A stretch of 64,000 nt of DNA from Knoxdaviesia capensis. Lineage: Eukaryota; Ascomycota; Sordariomycetes; Microascales; Gondwanamycetaceae. The DNA is taken from the NCBI GenBank assembly GCA_001510575.1, contig LNGK01000003.1, positions 3,239,732 through 3,303,731 on the forward strand, in the 5' to 3' direction. The translations under genes were made by a program, and so were the position numbers. Below, piece by piece: positions 22,982-35,767 of this stretch; within the stretch, counting starts at the first letter, position 1, and each line of letters opens with the position of its first letter. The notes below the pieces were generated by a model. That model worked only from the letters and a program-made list of their open reading frames with translations. It did not search any database and had not been told where the DNA came from.

Positions 22982-25900
22982 CTACACAACAAGGCGGTAC
23001 GTGGCCACCTCAAACGGCCGGAGAGCCACGTCAAACTGTGATCCCGTGATTCCACTCGTTCTGGCCTCGACGAAAATCTCCTCCAAGTCGTCCTCAAGCA
23101 CATTGGTCTTGAACACTTTCTTCACCGGCCACGGCGTTTCCACCGTACCGAACCCGTGTCCACCCAGACTGTCATAAATGCGGATCACCACACTGCGCCC
23201 GGCCCGCGCCGGCAGAATGCCCGTGCTGACATCCTCGTCGTCCTCACCACGCTTGACCGCGTCGAGCACAAGAGACGGCTCTCCGGTGAGCAGGATCTCG
23301 GGGATCTTCCGCCCCAAGTAGATCGCCGCGGCATGGCCCGGGTGCCGCGCTCTGGTTGCCTTCATCACCTCTTGGTTGCCCATCGACCCGGACGAAACGA
23401 CCGCCATGGGGCTGTTGAGATCAAACGCCGCCCGAATGGTCTCTCTTCCGAGAGGGCCCTGGTGCGGTAGGATGGTCCAGCGAATGGTGTGGTGGCCCAT
23501 GTCGGCATGCGCATCTGGGGCTTTGGGGGCGCGGAGAAGCGATAGCCGCATGGTGTTTCCGACAGTGGCGAATCCGTACTTGCTGTCGTTGATGATCGAC
23601 ACTCCGTAGTTGTTCTCTGAGAGATCGGCAAAGCGATGGCAGCACACCTCGAACTTGGCCATGTCCCAACTGGTGTTGTAGTGTGTGGGCCGCTTGGTGA
23701 TGCCGTACGCCGTCTCATACGAAGCCTCTGTGCTGCGAATGTCCACGGGGAACTCGACCTTGAGGAAGCGCATCTTCTCGTGCCACTCGATTTCTGCCCG
23801 GACCTCAATGCCACCCTCGCCATCCATGGGGGAGTTCAGGGAGATGTAGCACATCAGCGAACTCTGCTCGCTGATCTTGGTCTCGGTAACCACGGTGACA
23901 CGGTGGAATGTCTCCTCATAGATGCTGGTCTTCGACGAGGTCAGCTCCTCGCGCGTATCCAGGTGGTACACCTCAACATCCCACGCCTGCCAGTACAGCG
24001 GCTTGTCGTCGAAAATGACAAACTGGTTGGCCTTGCTTCCAGCAGGAATCAAGTCTCGCTGCGTGCTCATGTCACGCAGCGATGTGATGGCACCATCTTG
24101 GACGGTGACTTTAAATAGACCGTTATCAAGAACAAACACGCCATCTGAAGTCTCCTTGACGGAAACGGTGTCCCGATAGTGTGACGGATCCAAGGGCCGA
24201 ATGGGCAGGAAGTGGCCGCGCCCAGAAACCAGTCCGTACTCCGTCTCGGAGATTTTGACAACTCCACGACGGGCCATCGGAAGCCCGTTGATAGCAACGG
24301 CGTCCATACAACTGGCGGGCGGAGACGGGTCGAGGCCGACGGAAGTGTAAATGTCGGTCAGGACCTTGGTTCCTGTCTTGAAAACCTCGGCATACAACTA
24401 GATAGAGAGTAGGTGTGAGTACAGATACATATACACAAAGACAACCAACTAAACTTCGGGACATACCTTGTTGGAATCGTCGTAGCACATCTCGATCGAA
24501 CTGCCCGGAAGGCAGTCGTGGAACTGGCAAAGCAGGATGGCCTCCCACATGAAGTCAATCTCCTTTTTGGGGTACTTGTACTTGGGATTGTGGATCGAAG
24601 TCATAGTAGCCAGAGACTCCACATCGCGCATCATGGCCTCGGCACGACGGTTGTTGCGCTTGTTGTTCGACTGCGTGGTGTAGGTTCCGCGGTGCAGCTC
24701 AAAGTACAGCTCGCCGTACCAGGTGACGAAGCTATCAGCCTTGGCCTCCAGCTTATCGAAGAAATCATCGACGGAATGCCCCAGGTGCACCCGGGGAAGC
24801 AGGCCCACCGTATCGGCAATACCGCGGGCACGGCGAAGCTTCTCGAGGTGCTGCCAGGTCGGACCACCACCGCCGTCACCCTTGCCGAACACCAGCAGAG
24901 ACGTGTCATCCTGGTCAAGAGACTTGTGTTGGGACATGCTGCGCTTAACATCGCCAAAGTGGGCCTCGGCCGTGTACGTCTCGGATGGGGGCATGTGGCA
25001 CACCACCTGGCTTCCGTCAAGGGCCACCCAGTTGAAGGTGGTATGGGGGAAGCGGTTGATATTGTTCCAGCTCAGCTTCTGGGTGAGGAAGCGGCTCATG
25101 CCCGCAAGCCGGCACAGCTGCGGGATCTGGCTGGAGTATCCAAAGGTGTCGGGAAGCCAAAACGTCTTGCACCGCTCGCCGAAGCGGCTCTCGAAGTAAC
25201 GCTGGCCGTAAATGAACTGGCGCGTCAGAGACTCTCCGCTGGGCATGTTCGTGTCGTGCTCGACCCAGCTGCCGCCAATGGGGTGGAACTGGCCGCTCTT
25301 GACCTTTTCCTTGACGCGGTCAAACACGGGCGGGTAGTTCTCCTCCAGCCACTTGAACTGCTGGGCCTGGGAGCAGGCAAAGTTCAGCTCGGGGTAGCGC
25401 TCCATCAGGTTGCACTGGTTCGTCCAGGAACGGGCAACCTTGCGCTTGGTCTCAGCCCACGGCCACAGCCAGCAGCTGTCGATGTGGCAATGGCCAATGC
25501 TAAAGACTAGGGGCTTCTTGTCCGAGTCGTAGACAGCCGACGAGTCGACATGCTTGCCGATGTATTCTTGGGCAATCTTGCGGCACTTGTCGAGAGAGGC
25601 CGAGTTGCCGGGCTCAAAAGCATTGATGATGTCGGTACACACGTTGAGAGCCTTGTGCTGCTCCCACGAATTGTCCGGGAATTCACGGGCCGCATCGCCA
25701 ATGATCCAGGTGTCGATGTGAAGGGCACGGGCCTGGAGGTTGACGGCGACAATTTCGGCAATGACAAGCTGGAAGTAGCGGTCGGGGTTGGGAGGCTGGA
25801 TGACATCTCCCGGGGCGTTTCCGAACATGCCGTTGCAGGCCATTTCGACGTAGAAGGTGTGGGGTTTACCGTCCCGGTAGGTGTCCGGGAAGATCCACTC

Positions 25901-26457
25901 GACACGCTCGCCGATGCCGGTGAGACCCTGGAGGGGGACGCCGTGCTTGGACCAGATCATGCCTTCGCTGTGGCTGTCCCAGTGGAACTCCAGGTGTTCC
26001 TTGTCGGCGAGGAAGTCCGGGACGGTGATTTCGACCTTGAACCAGTGGGTGGTCCACGAGGGGCCGAACCAGGCTCCGACCGAGGTGGGCTCGAATTCGT
26101 GCTTCATGACTTCGTCGAAGGTCGGGCGAGTCTGGTCGGGGGCGTGCCATACCCAGAGCTTCACGTGGGGATCTCCAGAGGCTTTCCCCTCGTACATCAT
26201 CCTGTTGTCAACACACCACCAACCCTAACGGTTAGCTTCGGCCGGCCGTACGCTAAATGGGCATCGAAATATAGGAAGAAATGACAGCTGTTGGTTGGTA
26301 CTTACGACAACAAGTTACGAGACTCCCATTGGCCGCTTGAATAGAACTGCGAAATACGGTCTTTGTAGATGTTGGAGATGCGCTGGCCAACCGGGCGCAG
26401 GGCAAGCTGCGGGTAGGTCGACGGAGTCACCTCGGTTTCGTCGGCGATGCCACCCAT
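22982..26457 (-). CDS. AMS1: vacuolar/cytosolic alpha-mannosidase (GH38)
   Basis: Exons 26457-26306, 26201-24467 and 24397-22982 join in phase to 1100 residues, the length of yeast Ams1. The enzyme trims alpha-mannose from free oligosaccharides; in yeast it is made in the cytosol and delivered to the vacuole by selective autophagy, and no signal peptide is visible here either. GH38 signatures are clear: zinc ligands in HCHIDSCWLWPWAETKRK (about 287-304), the nucleophile aspartate in LPDTFGYSSQIPQLC (about 400), then FGKGDGGGGPTWQHLEKL. The C-terminal half is the beta-sandwich region typical of the family. Introns are 104 and 69 bases. The first exon encodes MGGIADETEVTPSTYPQLAL. A telobox-type motif lies in intron 1. 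The gene faces the Env7-type kinase gene; both products are expected at the vacuole. Confidence 0.95.
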
Positions 26458-28762
26458 GATTGCAACGACGGGGGAGCTGAAGACCGAGTGTTTGGATTGC
26501 AGATGGAAAAAGGAGGAGGCTATTGAATTGGCCAGCCGAGATTGATCGGAGAGAGTTTACAAGATAGAGACAGAAGCAGGTGTTTGTTTTCGAGATGAAG
26601 GTGACGAGGACAGGCGGCCAAGTGGAGAAGCCGTGGTGGAATGTAGCTCTCCACAATTTGCTTGAGAGCTTTGGAAAGCGAGATTGGTTAACACAACACA
26701 CCTCAGCTACCAGAACCAGATGGAATTGAGAGAGATAGAAAATAGGAAGAAGGAAGAAAAAAAGCATCAATCGTGATCTTCAAAAATGGAAAAAGAAAGA
26801 GGAATTGGAGAAGGTGGTGATGACAAGAAGACGAAAGGTCAGCTGGACGCCAAATGCAGGCTCGGAAAATTGGAGAAGGAGCCGATAGAGCAAGATATGC
26901 ATGTATCGAGGCAGCAGGAGCTACAGAACACAAGGAAGGAGCGAGAGAGAGAGAGACAAGAAGCTTCCTATAGCGGCAAGGGCACCCAGAAATTCGGCCA
27001 ATTAAGGAACCAGGGCAGGAACGATAAGTGGGATGAAACACTGCCAAACAAGACTAGAGCACTGGCCGATAAAATGATAAGAGTTCCCGGCAGAAACCCC
27101 ACCGGAAACTCTCCACAGCAACAGCACTGCCCCTGGTAAACGAAGCCGAAGGTCCCAAAGTGCCAGAGCCGGGATGTGCTGCCTGTGCAAAAGTGCGGGG
27201 AAGCGTCACCTGCGATACCGTGAGAAGATATCTAGATGATCATTATATGACGGTCTGTCTATATGTCGGGGATTTCATCCACTTGGATTCATCCAGTGTA
27301 CAGTATGTCGATGTTGAGAAATGGCTCACTACCACCACATCCCAACGCCTTGCTGCACTGCACGGTGCCTGCGTCTTTTTGAATTTGCGGGGAACTGCCC
27401 TCGCACCCATCCATCAACCTGACTCCAACAAGTACCAACATTCCCTTCTTCTCCCATCACGAGGATCCTGCACATAGGTGCATGTGGCCCTTCTCCAAGA
27501 ACCCGGAGAGGCGAGGGGAACGAACAGAAAGTGTGTGTGTGTGTGGGTGGGTGGGACGCACGGGAAGACCTGCACCCAGTGCACCGGCCTGTCCCATTGG
27601 TTGCCATGGACACCCGCCGCTAAACGTACCTGTTATCGGACCCGCGTGGTGATCGCACCGCAGAGAAGTCTTTTTGCAGGGCACTGAAAGACAAGAGTAC
27701 ACCGGTGAGATGCAGGACGAGGAAGATACGGATCCAGGATTTCTGCGACAGACCAGCAGCGCGCACTACTATATATATATACCCTGAGAAATACGAGGAG
27801 GGGGGACCCTTAGCCGAACTCTTCAATCAATTGCTCCTCCCCCCTCCTCACAGCCATACGAACAAAATGCTCGCTGACTCAAGCCACGGTTAGCAGATAC
27901 GACGGCTTCGCCAACAACCCAAGTCATCCAGTAGGTTCTGTCATCATCAGCCAACTTGGGTACTTACACGCTACCCCGTCTCCTTACGCCGATAACTCCC
28001 CCAATCGCACCACATCAACAGGTCACTCTGTGTCCCACGCCCGGACATCGCGGTACAACCTCGCACACGTGTACACCCCGATCGTGACAACTGACAAACA
28101 GTAGCACACCTGCGCTGCGCGGCCTGCGTCGTCCCCTTTCGATAGACCCTGCATCGGCCGGCCCTGATACCGTGACTGTTCAGTGCAAGCCGTCTCGGGG
28201 ATGTAAATCATCGCTGACGTGCTCTGAAGACACATCCATTTCCCCATGACGACCGTCCAGCAACTCCCCAGAGCAGAGACAGCAACACAAACCCATGCCT
28301 TCCTGTCAACCACCATCACCGCGTCCCAGAAAGAATCAAAAGTAAAAGGATATCGTTGCCTGTTTGCTAGCTATGTATACGTTGACATTGTCCATAATCA
28401 TTCCAGATAAAAAACCCCCCTGACGAAAACAAGAAACATAAAAAAAGACGAAAAACCCCCGTAAATCCAAACCGTCATCAAGAAGCGAAGTACAAGCGAG
28501 TAGGAAAACACGAAAAGAGATGAAAACACCAACCATATTAAGTAAGAAAGAAGTTCCAAACTCCAGACAAATAGGGGAACAAAGGAAAAAAAAAAAAAAG
28601 AGGAAGAGACACCGTGAGAAAAGAAGGTTACAAAAACATGTGCAAACTCCAGTGGTATTCCGGTGGCTTATACCAGCATAAGCCATGCCGGGCCGGCCAA
28701 AAAAAAAAGAAAGAAAGGGAAATGTAGATGTCGGCCGATACTGAGAGCGTGATGTTACGGCT
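26458..28762. other. 2.3-kb intergenic region
   Basis: The left part (26458-26960) is CT-rich on the minus strand and fits the AMS1 leader and promoter. Further right is a GT repeat (about 27531-27547), a TATA-like alternating AT run at about 27768-27781, and A-rich sequence near 28575-28600 that probably belongs to the 3' UTR of the minus-strand gene at 28.8 kb. I see no supported gene. Confidence 0.45.
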
Positions 28763-30187
28763 CTACTCAAAGTCCGAATCGTCCGAGTCCTCAAAGTCGG
28801 ATAGATCATCATCATACCGACGGGGCCGCTCTTCAGCAGCCTCCGCCGCAGCAGTCTCCTCCTCGTGCTTCTCAACCTTCACAGGCTCGCTTTGCTTAGC
28901 CACCGCCGCCGGCTTGGGCGGGGTCGGCAGGGCAGTTGTGTTGGGAGCAGCAACAGGCTGGGCCACCACTTTCCGGGGCACGGCGCGGGGAATTTCGTCT
29001 TGCTCCTGGTCGCCGTCTTCACCCTGTTCGTTGAGATCGTCGTTATCAGCTTCCGGCTCCGGCTCCTCGTCAGACGAGGCGTCGCTGTCGTCCTCAAAGG
29101 TGAGGAGTCCCAGGAGAGGCACCTCAACACCGGCACTCCACTGATTCTTGATCAGCTCGTCGGCGATCTGCAGCAGTCTTTCGTCCTTCTCTTCTTGCGG
29201 CGAGGCGGCGTGGTTGCTGGCATGCACTCGTAGTCGCTTGAAGGCACGGTGAGTCTCCTGCGCTCGGTAGTCATCTCCGAGTTCAATACTGTCTCCGTCG
29301 TCATGCAGATCATCATCGTCGTCGTCGTCGTCGTGGTCAACCCCCGGGGCCTCGTCAGCAGCACGCTTGTTCGTGCTTCCATTAACCTTTGCAGGTACAT
29401 CAGTCCGCTTGGGTCGCGGGGCGGCCTCATCAGGGCTTGCTGGATCGGAGGGAACGTTCATCACCCAGCGACCAACATACTCGCCCCGAGCCGGCCGGTG
29501 CATGTTTGCAAGACCCCGGAGACCCGAACGGAAGCGGCGGCGCTGCTTACGGTGGCGGCGTTGAATGCGGTCACGCACATACCAAGCCACTACAAGCATG
29601 GCGGCCTGCATGGTTTCCTGGCATTTTTGCCGGTGCACATTCGCCCACGCCTGACATTTTTGGTGCTGGAGATTGGCAATCGCCTGGCACCGTTGCTGAT
29701 AAAACGACGCTATGCGGGACACGGTGGCGGCATATCGGGGGTCCATTTCAAGACCGGGAGAGACCATCCCGGGAGGTGTTGGAATGGGAGAAGGCCGAGG
29801 CGGAAGTGAGGAGACACTGGGGTGGCCAGAGGCGGCAGCAGCAGCGGCGGCGGCGGTGGTGGGCATACGCGGAAAATTTGCTGATTGTCTCGCTCCCATC
29901 GGCATGGCGTTTGTTGCAGCAGCCAGAGCCGCTGCCATGGCCGAGCCAGGAACGACTCCTCCACCAAGACCGGCAGCACCGAAGGGGCCAGGGAAACCAA
30001 AACCAACGGGCGGGTGGTTGGAGGCCGACATGCCTGAAAAAGGCGACGGGAGAGGAGGAAAATCGGGAGCGGGATGGCGTTTAAGAGAAGGGAAGTTGAC
30101 TGGAGGACGCTTAGGAAACGAGTGGTTATCGGGAGGAGGCGTCACAGGAGTCAACGGAGGAGCAGGCGGTATCATAGTCGACATCAT
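28763..30187 (-). CDS. acidic, proline-rich protein with QKCQ repeats, unknown function
   Basis: Single-exon frame of 474 residues that I cannot assign to a named family. The first 150 residues are Pro-, Gly- and Ala-rich and look disordered. Residues about 155-190 hold a repeated helix motif, with QRCQAIANLQHQKCQAWAN followed by VHRQKCQETMQAAMLVVAWY, that is, cysteines every 13 residues in a QxCQ setting. A strongly basic patch follows (RDRIQRRHRKQRRRFRSG), then acidic stretches (DDDDDDDDLHDD) and a tail ending DDDLSDFEDSDDSDFE. The base composition and acidic end argue for a real nuclear or regulatory protein and against a chance frame. The sequence upstream is CT-rich on the coding strand for about 1 kb, suggesting a long leader. 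An RNA- or chromatin-linked role is only a guess. Confidence 0.75.
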   Translation of the reverse strand: MMSTMIPPAPPLTPVTPPPDNHSFPKRPPVNFPSLKRHPAPDFPPLPSPFSGMSASNHPPVGFGFPGPFGAAGLGGGVVPGSAMAAALAAATNAMPMGARQSANFPRMPTTAAAAAAAASGHPSVSSLPPRPSPIPTPPGMVSPGLEMDPRYAATVSRIASFYQQRCQAIANLQHQKCQAWANVHRQKCQETMQAAMLVVAWYVRDRIQRRHRKQRRRFRSGLRGLANMHRPARGEYVGRWVMNVPSDPASPDEAAPRPKRTDVPAKVNGSTNKRAADEAPGVDHDDDDDDDDLHDDGDSIELGDDYRAQETHRAFKRLRVHASNHAASPQEEKDERLLQIADELIKNQWSAGVEVPLLGLLTFEDDSDASSDEEPEPEADNDDLNEQGEDGDQEQDEIPRAVPRKVVAQPVAAPNTTALPTPPKPAAVAKQSEPVKVEKHEEETAAAEAAEERPRRYDDDLSDFEDSDDSDFE

Positions 30188-33100
30188 TGGAGGAATTTCT
30201 TCTGGGCGAGACAGTTCAGCCGCTCAAATCGCAGGATATGCGTGGGAGTTGTTGCCGTCTTCCACCAAAAAGTCAAAAGAGCACACAACCGGGCTCAAGT
30301 GTCTGGTGAGATCGGTCGAAATAAGCCGATGAAAAGGGTGATGAGTCGAACAGGCACCTGGAGCGTTTTGTCACAAGCGGGATTTCGTCGATTCCGGTAG
30401 TACTGGCAGCTGCAGACTTCGTCGTATGTTCAAAGTGAAAACTTCTGATAGGCGTCGTCAACGGCGTAACTCGACTGATGGATGCGTGGAAGCACGACGT
30501 AAACGGTGAGACGAACAGGATAGAAATGTAACAGAGTGGTAAAACAAGAAAGCAGAGAGTCCGAAGTTTTTGCGGTATACCAAAGAGATCCGTCAGTCGA
30601 TGATAGAAGATGTTCAAAAATCAAAAGGGTGATTAACTGGAAGGACATATATCTCGAGGGAATAGATAGAAACAGGAAGGAGGAGTAGAAACAGAAGATG
30701 AATAAGAGCAAGGAGCAGTAGTGGGAAGGAGAAGATATACAAGGGCTAGGAGGAAAGCACGGGATGGGAGGACAAGATTTAAAAAGGACCAGGCAGTCAC
30801 TCGGTAATATACCAGCGGCTCGGAGGGGGGGGAAAGGGAAGAGGCGGATAAGTTAGGAATGGAGCAGTGGTCAGCAAGGTTGATGAGATTGAGAGAGATA
30901 GGCCAGCATAGTGTGAGAATGGCAGAAAGATGGGCAGATAATGGGCCAGAAAAAGAAAATGGCGGTGTCGTGTGGAGGAAGGCCGAGTTGAGGGACAAAT
31001 GGGGTCCAAATCAGCAGCCTCGTAGAAGAGATCGGAGCAGAATCAGTCGGCGAGAAGAAAAGGGAGGGGTGTGGGAAGGCGAATGAGGAGGGAATAGGGA
31101 AGCAATATGCAGGGTGCAGTGGGGATGGTGTGTGTTGTATGAAGGTGCTTATGGAGGGTCCAGAGATTTGATGTGTGTGCGTGTGTCAGGGTGTAAGAGA
31201 AGAAGAGGAGGCGTGATATCGGGTTGATTAGGAGAAGATATAGAGAGTATTAGCAGACGACAGCTGACACGAGGAGGTGGTAGTATACACAGCTGCAGTC
31301 CACGATATTCACTGGCAACAAGGCTTTTATTGGTAGGGAGTGAAGGGCTCGATCACGGCAGTGGGAGGAGTGAAGCGTGGGAAGATAGATCGTTGTATGT
31401 AAGTGGGATGATATGGAGAGGCGGGAGTGTGTGTGGTGGTCTGTGTATTTAGTTATACTCCGTAGTAAGTGGTAAGAGGAAACGAAATGAACAATATATC
31501 AGTGGCAGGCGCGACTGGGGAGCAGAAAGGGAAGGACGGTCAGGATCCAGGTCGATGAAATGATGACAGGCCTTTCTCGTACGAGAGTGTTTCTATCATG
31601 GTAGGTTGGAAGCAGAGGAGGCGTAAAGTGTAAACGCCCGCATCCTGGATCGCCAACTTACATGGCCACACCCCCCCGTCCGCTATTGTCCACTACCTGT
31701 ATCCTCCGTACGTATCTTCTTGCCTGACTCACCCAATTTGAATGGAGGAGGACTTGGGTTCCGCCGGGCCCATCATATTGGGCAGCTCTAGGCATCTAGA
31801 TTCATCCAGTCTATGCATACCGTCTTTGGTAGCTGTTCACATGCACAGAATGTACGTATCCAGGCGGCGTGGCCGTGTAAGCCCGGGTGGAAGAACTCTC
31901 CTAAACCCGGAGGTTGGCGAAAGAAGGGACTTCATTTCCGCCCAGGTACAGAAATTTCCCTGCATGCCTCAGCCTTGCTAGATGTACAGACTCCATCTAA
32001 AGGAACAAGAAATAGAACAGTTAGGGCAAGCAGACCCTACTTCGTCGGAGGCGGCAGAAAAATAAAACAGCAAGAACGGAAACATCATAAAGGAAGGTGG
32101 CCCCTTCCCCCTTCGGTTACAACAGTCGGGCCACATTCTCGAGAGACGTCGAGAAAGTGGGCTGAGATGTGACGTGAATCGACCGATATTGGGTGTTTTA
32201 AAGTGGCACTGCTAGAGTGGTATGTAGCTGTGACTTGGAGCCACCGCAAATTCTGCGTGCGGCCGCATGTACCGGTTCTTGCGTGGTGCAGGGGTGTGCA
32301 TCTGGTTCCCGGCGGCGCTCGCATCATGGAGAAAAGCTTGGCGGGTCCGATATGCGGCTTTCCAACGGTTCCTTCTTTGTGGTGGTGTTTGTCCAGAAAG
32401 ATTTTTTCGGTCTTTGTCTTGTCGGTTCTGTTGCTTCCTGGTGGGAGGAAGTCGTGATTGCCAAGAATGGCAAGTCTACGACTACGTGCGGGACGACCTC
32501 CAACTTAAGCAAATACCTAAAATGTCCGTTATCCAAACCCCCCCCAAAGCTGAACAGAGTGATAGACGAGTTCGTCTGGTTCCTGGGCCTTGCGCCCGTC
32601 GTCCATGTAACAGCACATTCGGAACCGCGGAAAACATACGTCGAAGCTAGGGTGGATTGGTGTATAGAGCAAATCTTGTGACGATCGTGGACGTACGACC
32701 AGCGACAAACAATACATACACTCCCTCCTCCTCGAAGATCAACCACACCTTGCCTGTCTCTGAGGGGGGGTGCTCGTTATTGAAAGCTGGTGCATCAACC
32801 TGCATCCTGATCGCTCGGTAACTTCCCACAATCGGGCTGTCGATGTTTTCTTATTCCTGGTGGTTTTCCATCTGGACCCAGGATCCAGGAACCGCTGGTG
32901 GTCTGGGTTTGTGAGAAATCTTACCACGGGAGCAAAAAGCAAACGATGCCGCCGGTTGGGAGGTGGCGTCTATTCTTAGCGCACCCAAGCATCCGACATT
33001 CTTCCTCCTGCTGTTTCTTGCCTCCCCTGCATGAAATCACGCTTGAGAAGGCGCGTTCTCCCGCTCCGATGCCGAGGGGATGTTATTTTAATGCCTTTCG

Positions 33101-33957
33101 GGCATGGATGTCGTTCGTGGAAAAGGCGCTGGGCGGCTGAGACCGGCGTTGGTTCTTGCATTGTTGGGAGATGTCTTCCATTGTGTCTTGAGCCTCCTCG
33201 TCTCCCTGTGTGTGATATGCTGTGCTAGTCGGCTTGCTTCCCAATCCGACAACCAACCCTTTCCACTATCCCCAGATTCGTGCCTCTTTGCTGGGCGCAG
33301 GATTATGACAAGCATCGACGCTCGGTGCACAGGCGCGACTCTAAACGAAAATGACAAATCTGATACCAGAAACAGCAGCCATGCCGAGTGGTCGCGTCGT
33401 GCTACCTACTCCAAACACTCTATAGACAGACACACGGAGTACAGCTAACGTATGCTGTCACCCAGCGCCGATCAATGTCGTCTCTGGGAAGCAAGGGCTC
33501 GTCCCAACTTCCACACCAAACCGGTCCATATGCAGTAAGTCACAGTACGCCATGTCCTTATACGCATCCGCGTATTTCGAACGTCGTCATACTAGGACGT
33601 ATTTCATTGCCTTCGTTCCCCCGAAAGCGTTTCTCAGCTTGGATTGTTCAGCACAATCACCCATTTCACACACTTCCTAATCGCTTCGGCCGTGTAAGCG
33701 GCAGGGCTCATCACTCGCTACTACGCAATGATGACATTTCCTTCGGGGGGAAATAGCTTGTCTCCGGGGGGCCTTCTACACTTAATCGCCGTCTTCCGCG
33801 TATCCCGTTCACTCCGAACATCATATACTCAAATCACCCTTGTCCCGGCCCCAGAGCTTTCGCCATCGTCGTCCTATAAACCGGCGAATCTCGATTTGGC
33901 ACTGCCAAGCAAAACGCCTGCCTAGATGAGTCGATTGTGTCCGCTTAATTAGCCACC

Positions 33958-34536
33958 ATGTTGTGTTGTGGTTATCTTTTCTTTCCTTCCTTTGTTTTCG
34001 TGTTCTGCATCATTCTGCGCTTTTCCATCCCAGGTTGTTTTCTTCTATGCGAGCTTTTGATTGCACGTCGAGCTGTCGGGTCGGGTCCAACCCTACTTCC
34101 ACTTCGTCGACGAAGTCGGGACGGCCATCGTTCGATGTGGGATCAGTGTGGTTCCTGCATTGTGCTGCCATTTGTCCCGTGTGATAGGGCGAATCGGACC
34201 AGACTTCACATGTGTACTGTATTAATAGCACAGCATACGCCATACATTATTTATGGACTATATTGGGTAATGCTCGATAATGTCCCTTCGATGTTGGGCG
34301 GTAATTTGGCATCCGCCAGCCATCATCGGACCATTGTTGCATATATCAGAACTTTCGGCACCAAAATGCTGGTTCGTATCGTTATCCTTGAACGCCAACT
34401 GTCTATGGACGAAAGTCCCGGTTGTGACCAGCTGAATATCAACGTACTGACAGATATCCTTCTGCACCAGACATATACGTCCATGCCGTGTGTATCATAT
34501 TGTTCACGATCGGGTGAAAACACCACCAGGCTGTGA
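33958..34536 (+). CDS. candidate small hydrophobic-N-terminus protein (doubtful)
   Basis: A 192-codon frame starting in an optimal context (gccaccATG) with a CTATAAA motif 84 bases upstream (33874-33880). The first 36 residues are very hydrophobic (LFFPSFVFVFCIILRF), as expected of a signal or membrane anchor; the rest has no recognisable domain. No homologous family comes to mind, and codon use does not show the GC-rich third positions of the neighbouring genes. It is listed because start context, TATA-like box and hydrophobic start coincide. It may still be a chance frame. Confidence 0.2.
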   Translation: MLCCGYLFFPSFVFVFCIILRFSIPGCFLLCELLIARRAVGSGPTLLPLRRRSRDGHRSMWDQCGSCIVLPFVPCDRANRTRLHMCTVLIAQHTPYIIYGLYWVMLDNVPSMLGGNLASASHHRTIVAYIRTFGTKMLVRIVILERQLSMDESPGCDQLNINVLTDILLHQTYTSMPCVSYCSRSGENTTRL

Positions 34537-35704
34537 TTTCAATGTGTGGTCAAGCGGATTCAGTTCAATATTTCCAAGGATATGCTGGCCATATCTCCCT
34601 CGGAACAGCCGAACGATGCCAGGGACCCCCCTCTTCGACTCACGTCATGAGAGACAGAGCCCGTCGACTGATCGACGGAAGAGGTTCTCGGGGCTTCACC
34701 CGACGGAAAGAAGCAAACAAAGAAACAAACATGGGGTGAAAATCCCTTCCAGACACTGCCGGCAGGCCATATAACCAGGTCTGGACCTGTGATAGGAGTC
34801 CGTGCCGCGCCGCCTTCGCGATACCGTCGGTGGCTTCGGGCATCCCACAGATTTAACACGCACGGCACACGTCAAACATCAAAGAAAAAGCCCATCTAGG
34901 GCCGCTGAGATCTAGTTCCAGACCTGCCAGCCTAGCCTGGGGAACATGTTGTAAGTCGGTGTCAGGGTGAGTGGGCAAGAAAAACAAACAGGGTTTGATT
35001 TGCTACGGGATCCGCCTAGATTGAGCATTGCTTTCCTCACACTTTCGTGAGTGCAGGTCCTGCTAAGAATCTAGGCTGCTCCATATTCTCATATTTCTGC
35101 GTTTCTGTGTACCAGCGTGGCTCGCCACACGCACACAACGGCCAGAAAATAAAAAGGTTTATTGCTAGACAAGGCTCGCAATGTCACGCGATGGTCTGAG
35201 TGTTCCAAGCAAAAACACTCTCACATATCAAGGCCTGGATGCGCCCGCGCTCGCTCCCACGTTTCCGGGTATCAAGATATTTCTGGATCGGATTTTATAG
35301 CCAATGCCAAAAAAAAAAAAAAAACCCCCTGTATATTCGAAGGGATGGCAAACACATTTTCTTTTCGTTGGTTTTTTCTTCATTTTTTTTTCTTTTTCCA
35401 GTGACATGACTAGACGCCGTTTCCGAGTCCCCGGCCCTTCCAAGCGACGAACTATCAACACCGACAAGCCAAGCTCTCCGGCTTCAGAAAACCCCAGCTT
35501 CTCCGTGATTCTCTAGCCAGATGCTGGTGTTCAGCCACTCGGCCGATTGGATCTCTAGTAACCCGCTAACCTTCACGGCCTAGTTTCCCATATCCCAATA
35601 TATTGACAGGTTAGTGATGTGGAGAGAGAGACAGATGGTGGATGTCACCGATGGTCATTTGCCTCAACAAGCGAGAGGTGATCGGTCTCGAGCAGCTGTC
35701 ATGG

Positions 35705-35720
35705 CCATGGCCGGCCATGG
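35705..35720. repeat. perfect 16-base palindrome
   Basis: CCATGGCCGGCCATGG is identical to its reverse complement. It lies 17 bases left of a 15-base tandem duplication in gene-poor DNA. No function can be assigned. Confidence 0.6.
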
Positions 35721-35737
35721 GCAATAAACCGCTCAGC

Positions 35738-35767
35738 CAGAATATACGGGGACAGAATATACGGGGA
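35738..35767. repeat. 15-base tandem duplication
   Basis: CAGAATATACGGGGA occurs twice, back to back, without mismatch (35738-35752 and 35753-35767). Confidence 0.8.

Noticed and set aside
27768..27893. TATA-like run followed by a short ATG frame (9 codons)
   Set aside because: The frame stops at once and I found no splice site that extends it into a longer protein.
35308..35323. A-homopolymer considered as the tail of a retroposed copy
   Set aside because: No target-site duplication or RNA-derived body could be seen beside it; the T run at 52794-52810 was rejected for the same reason.
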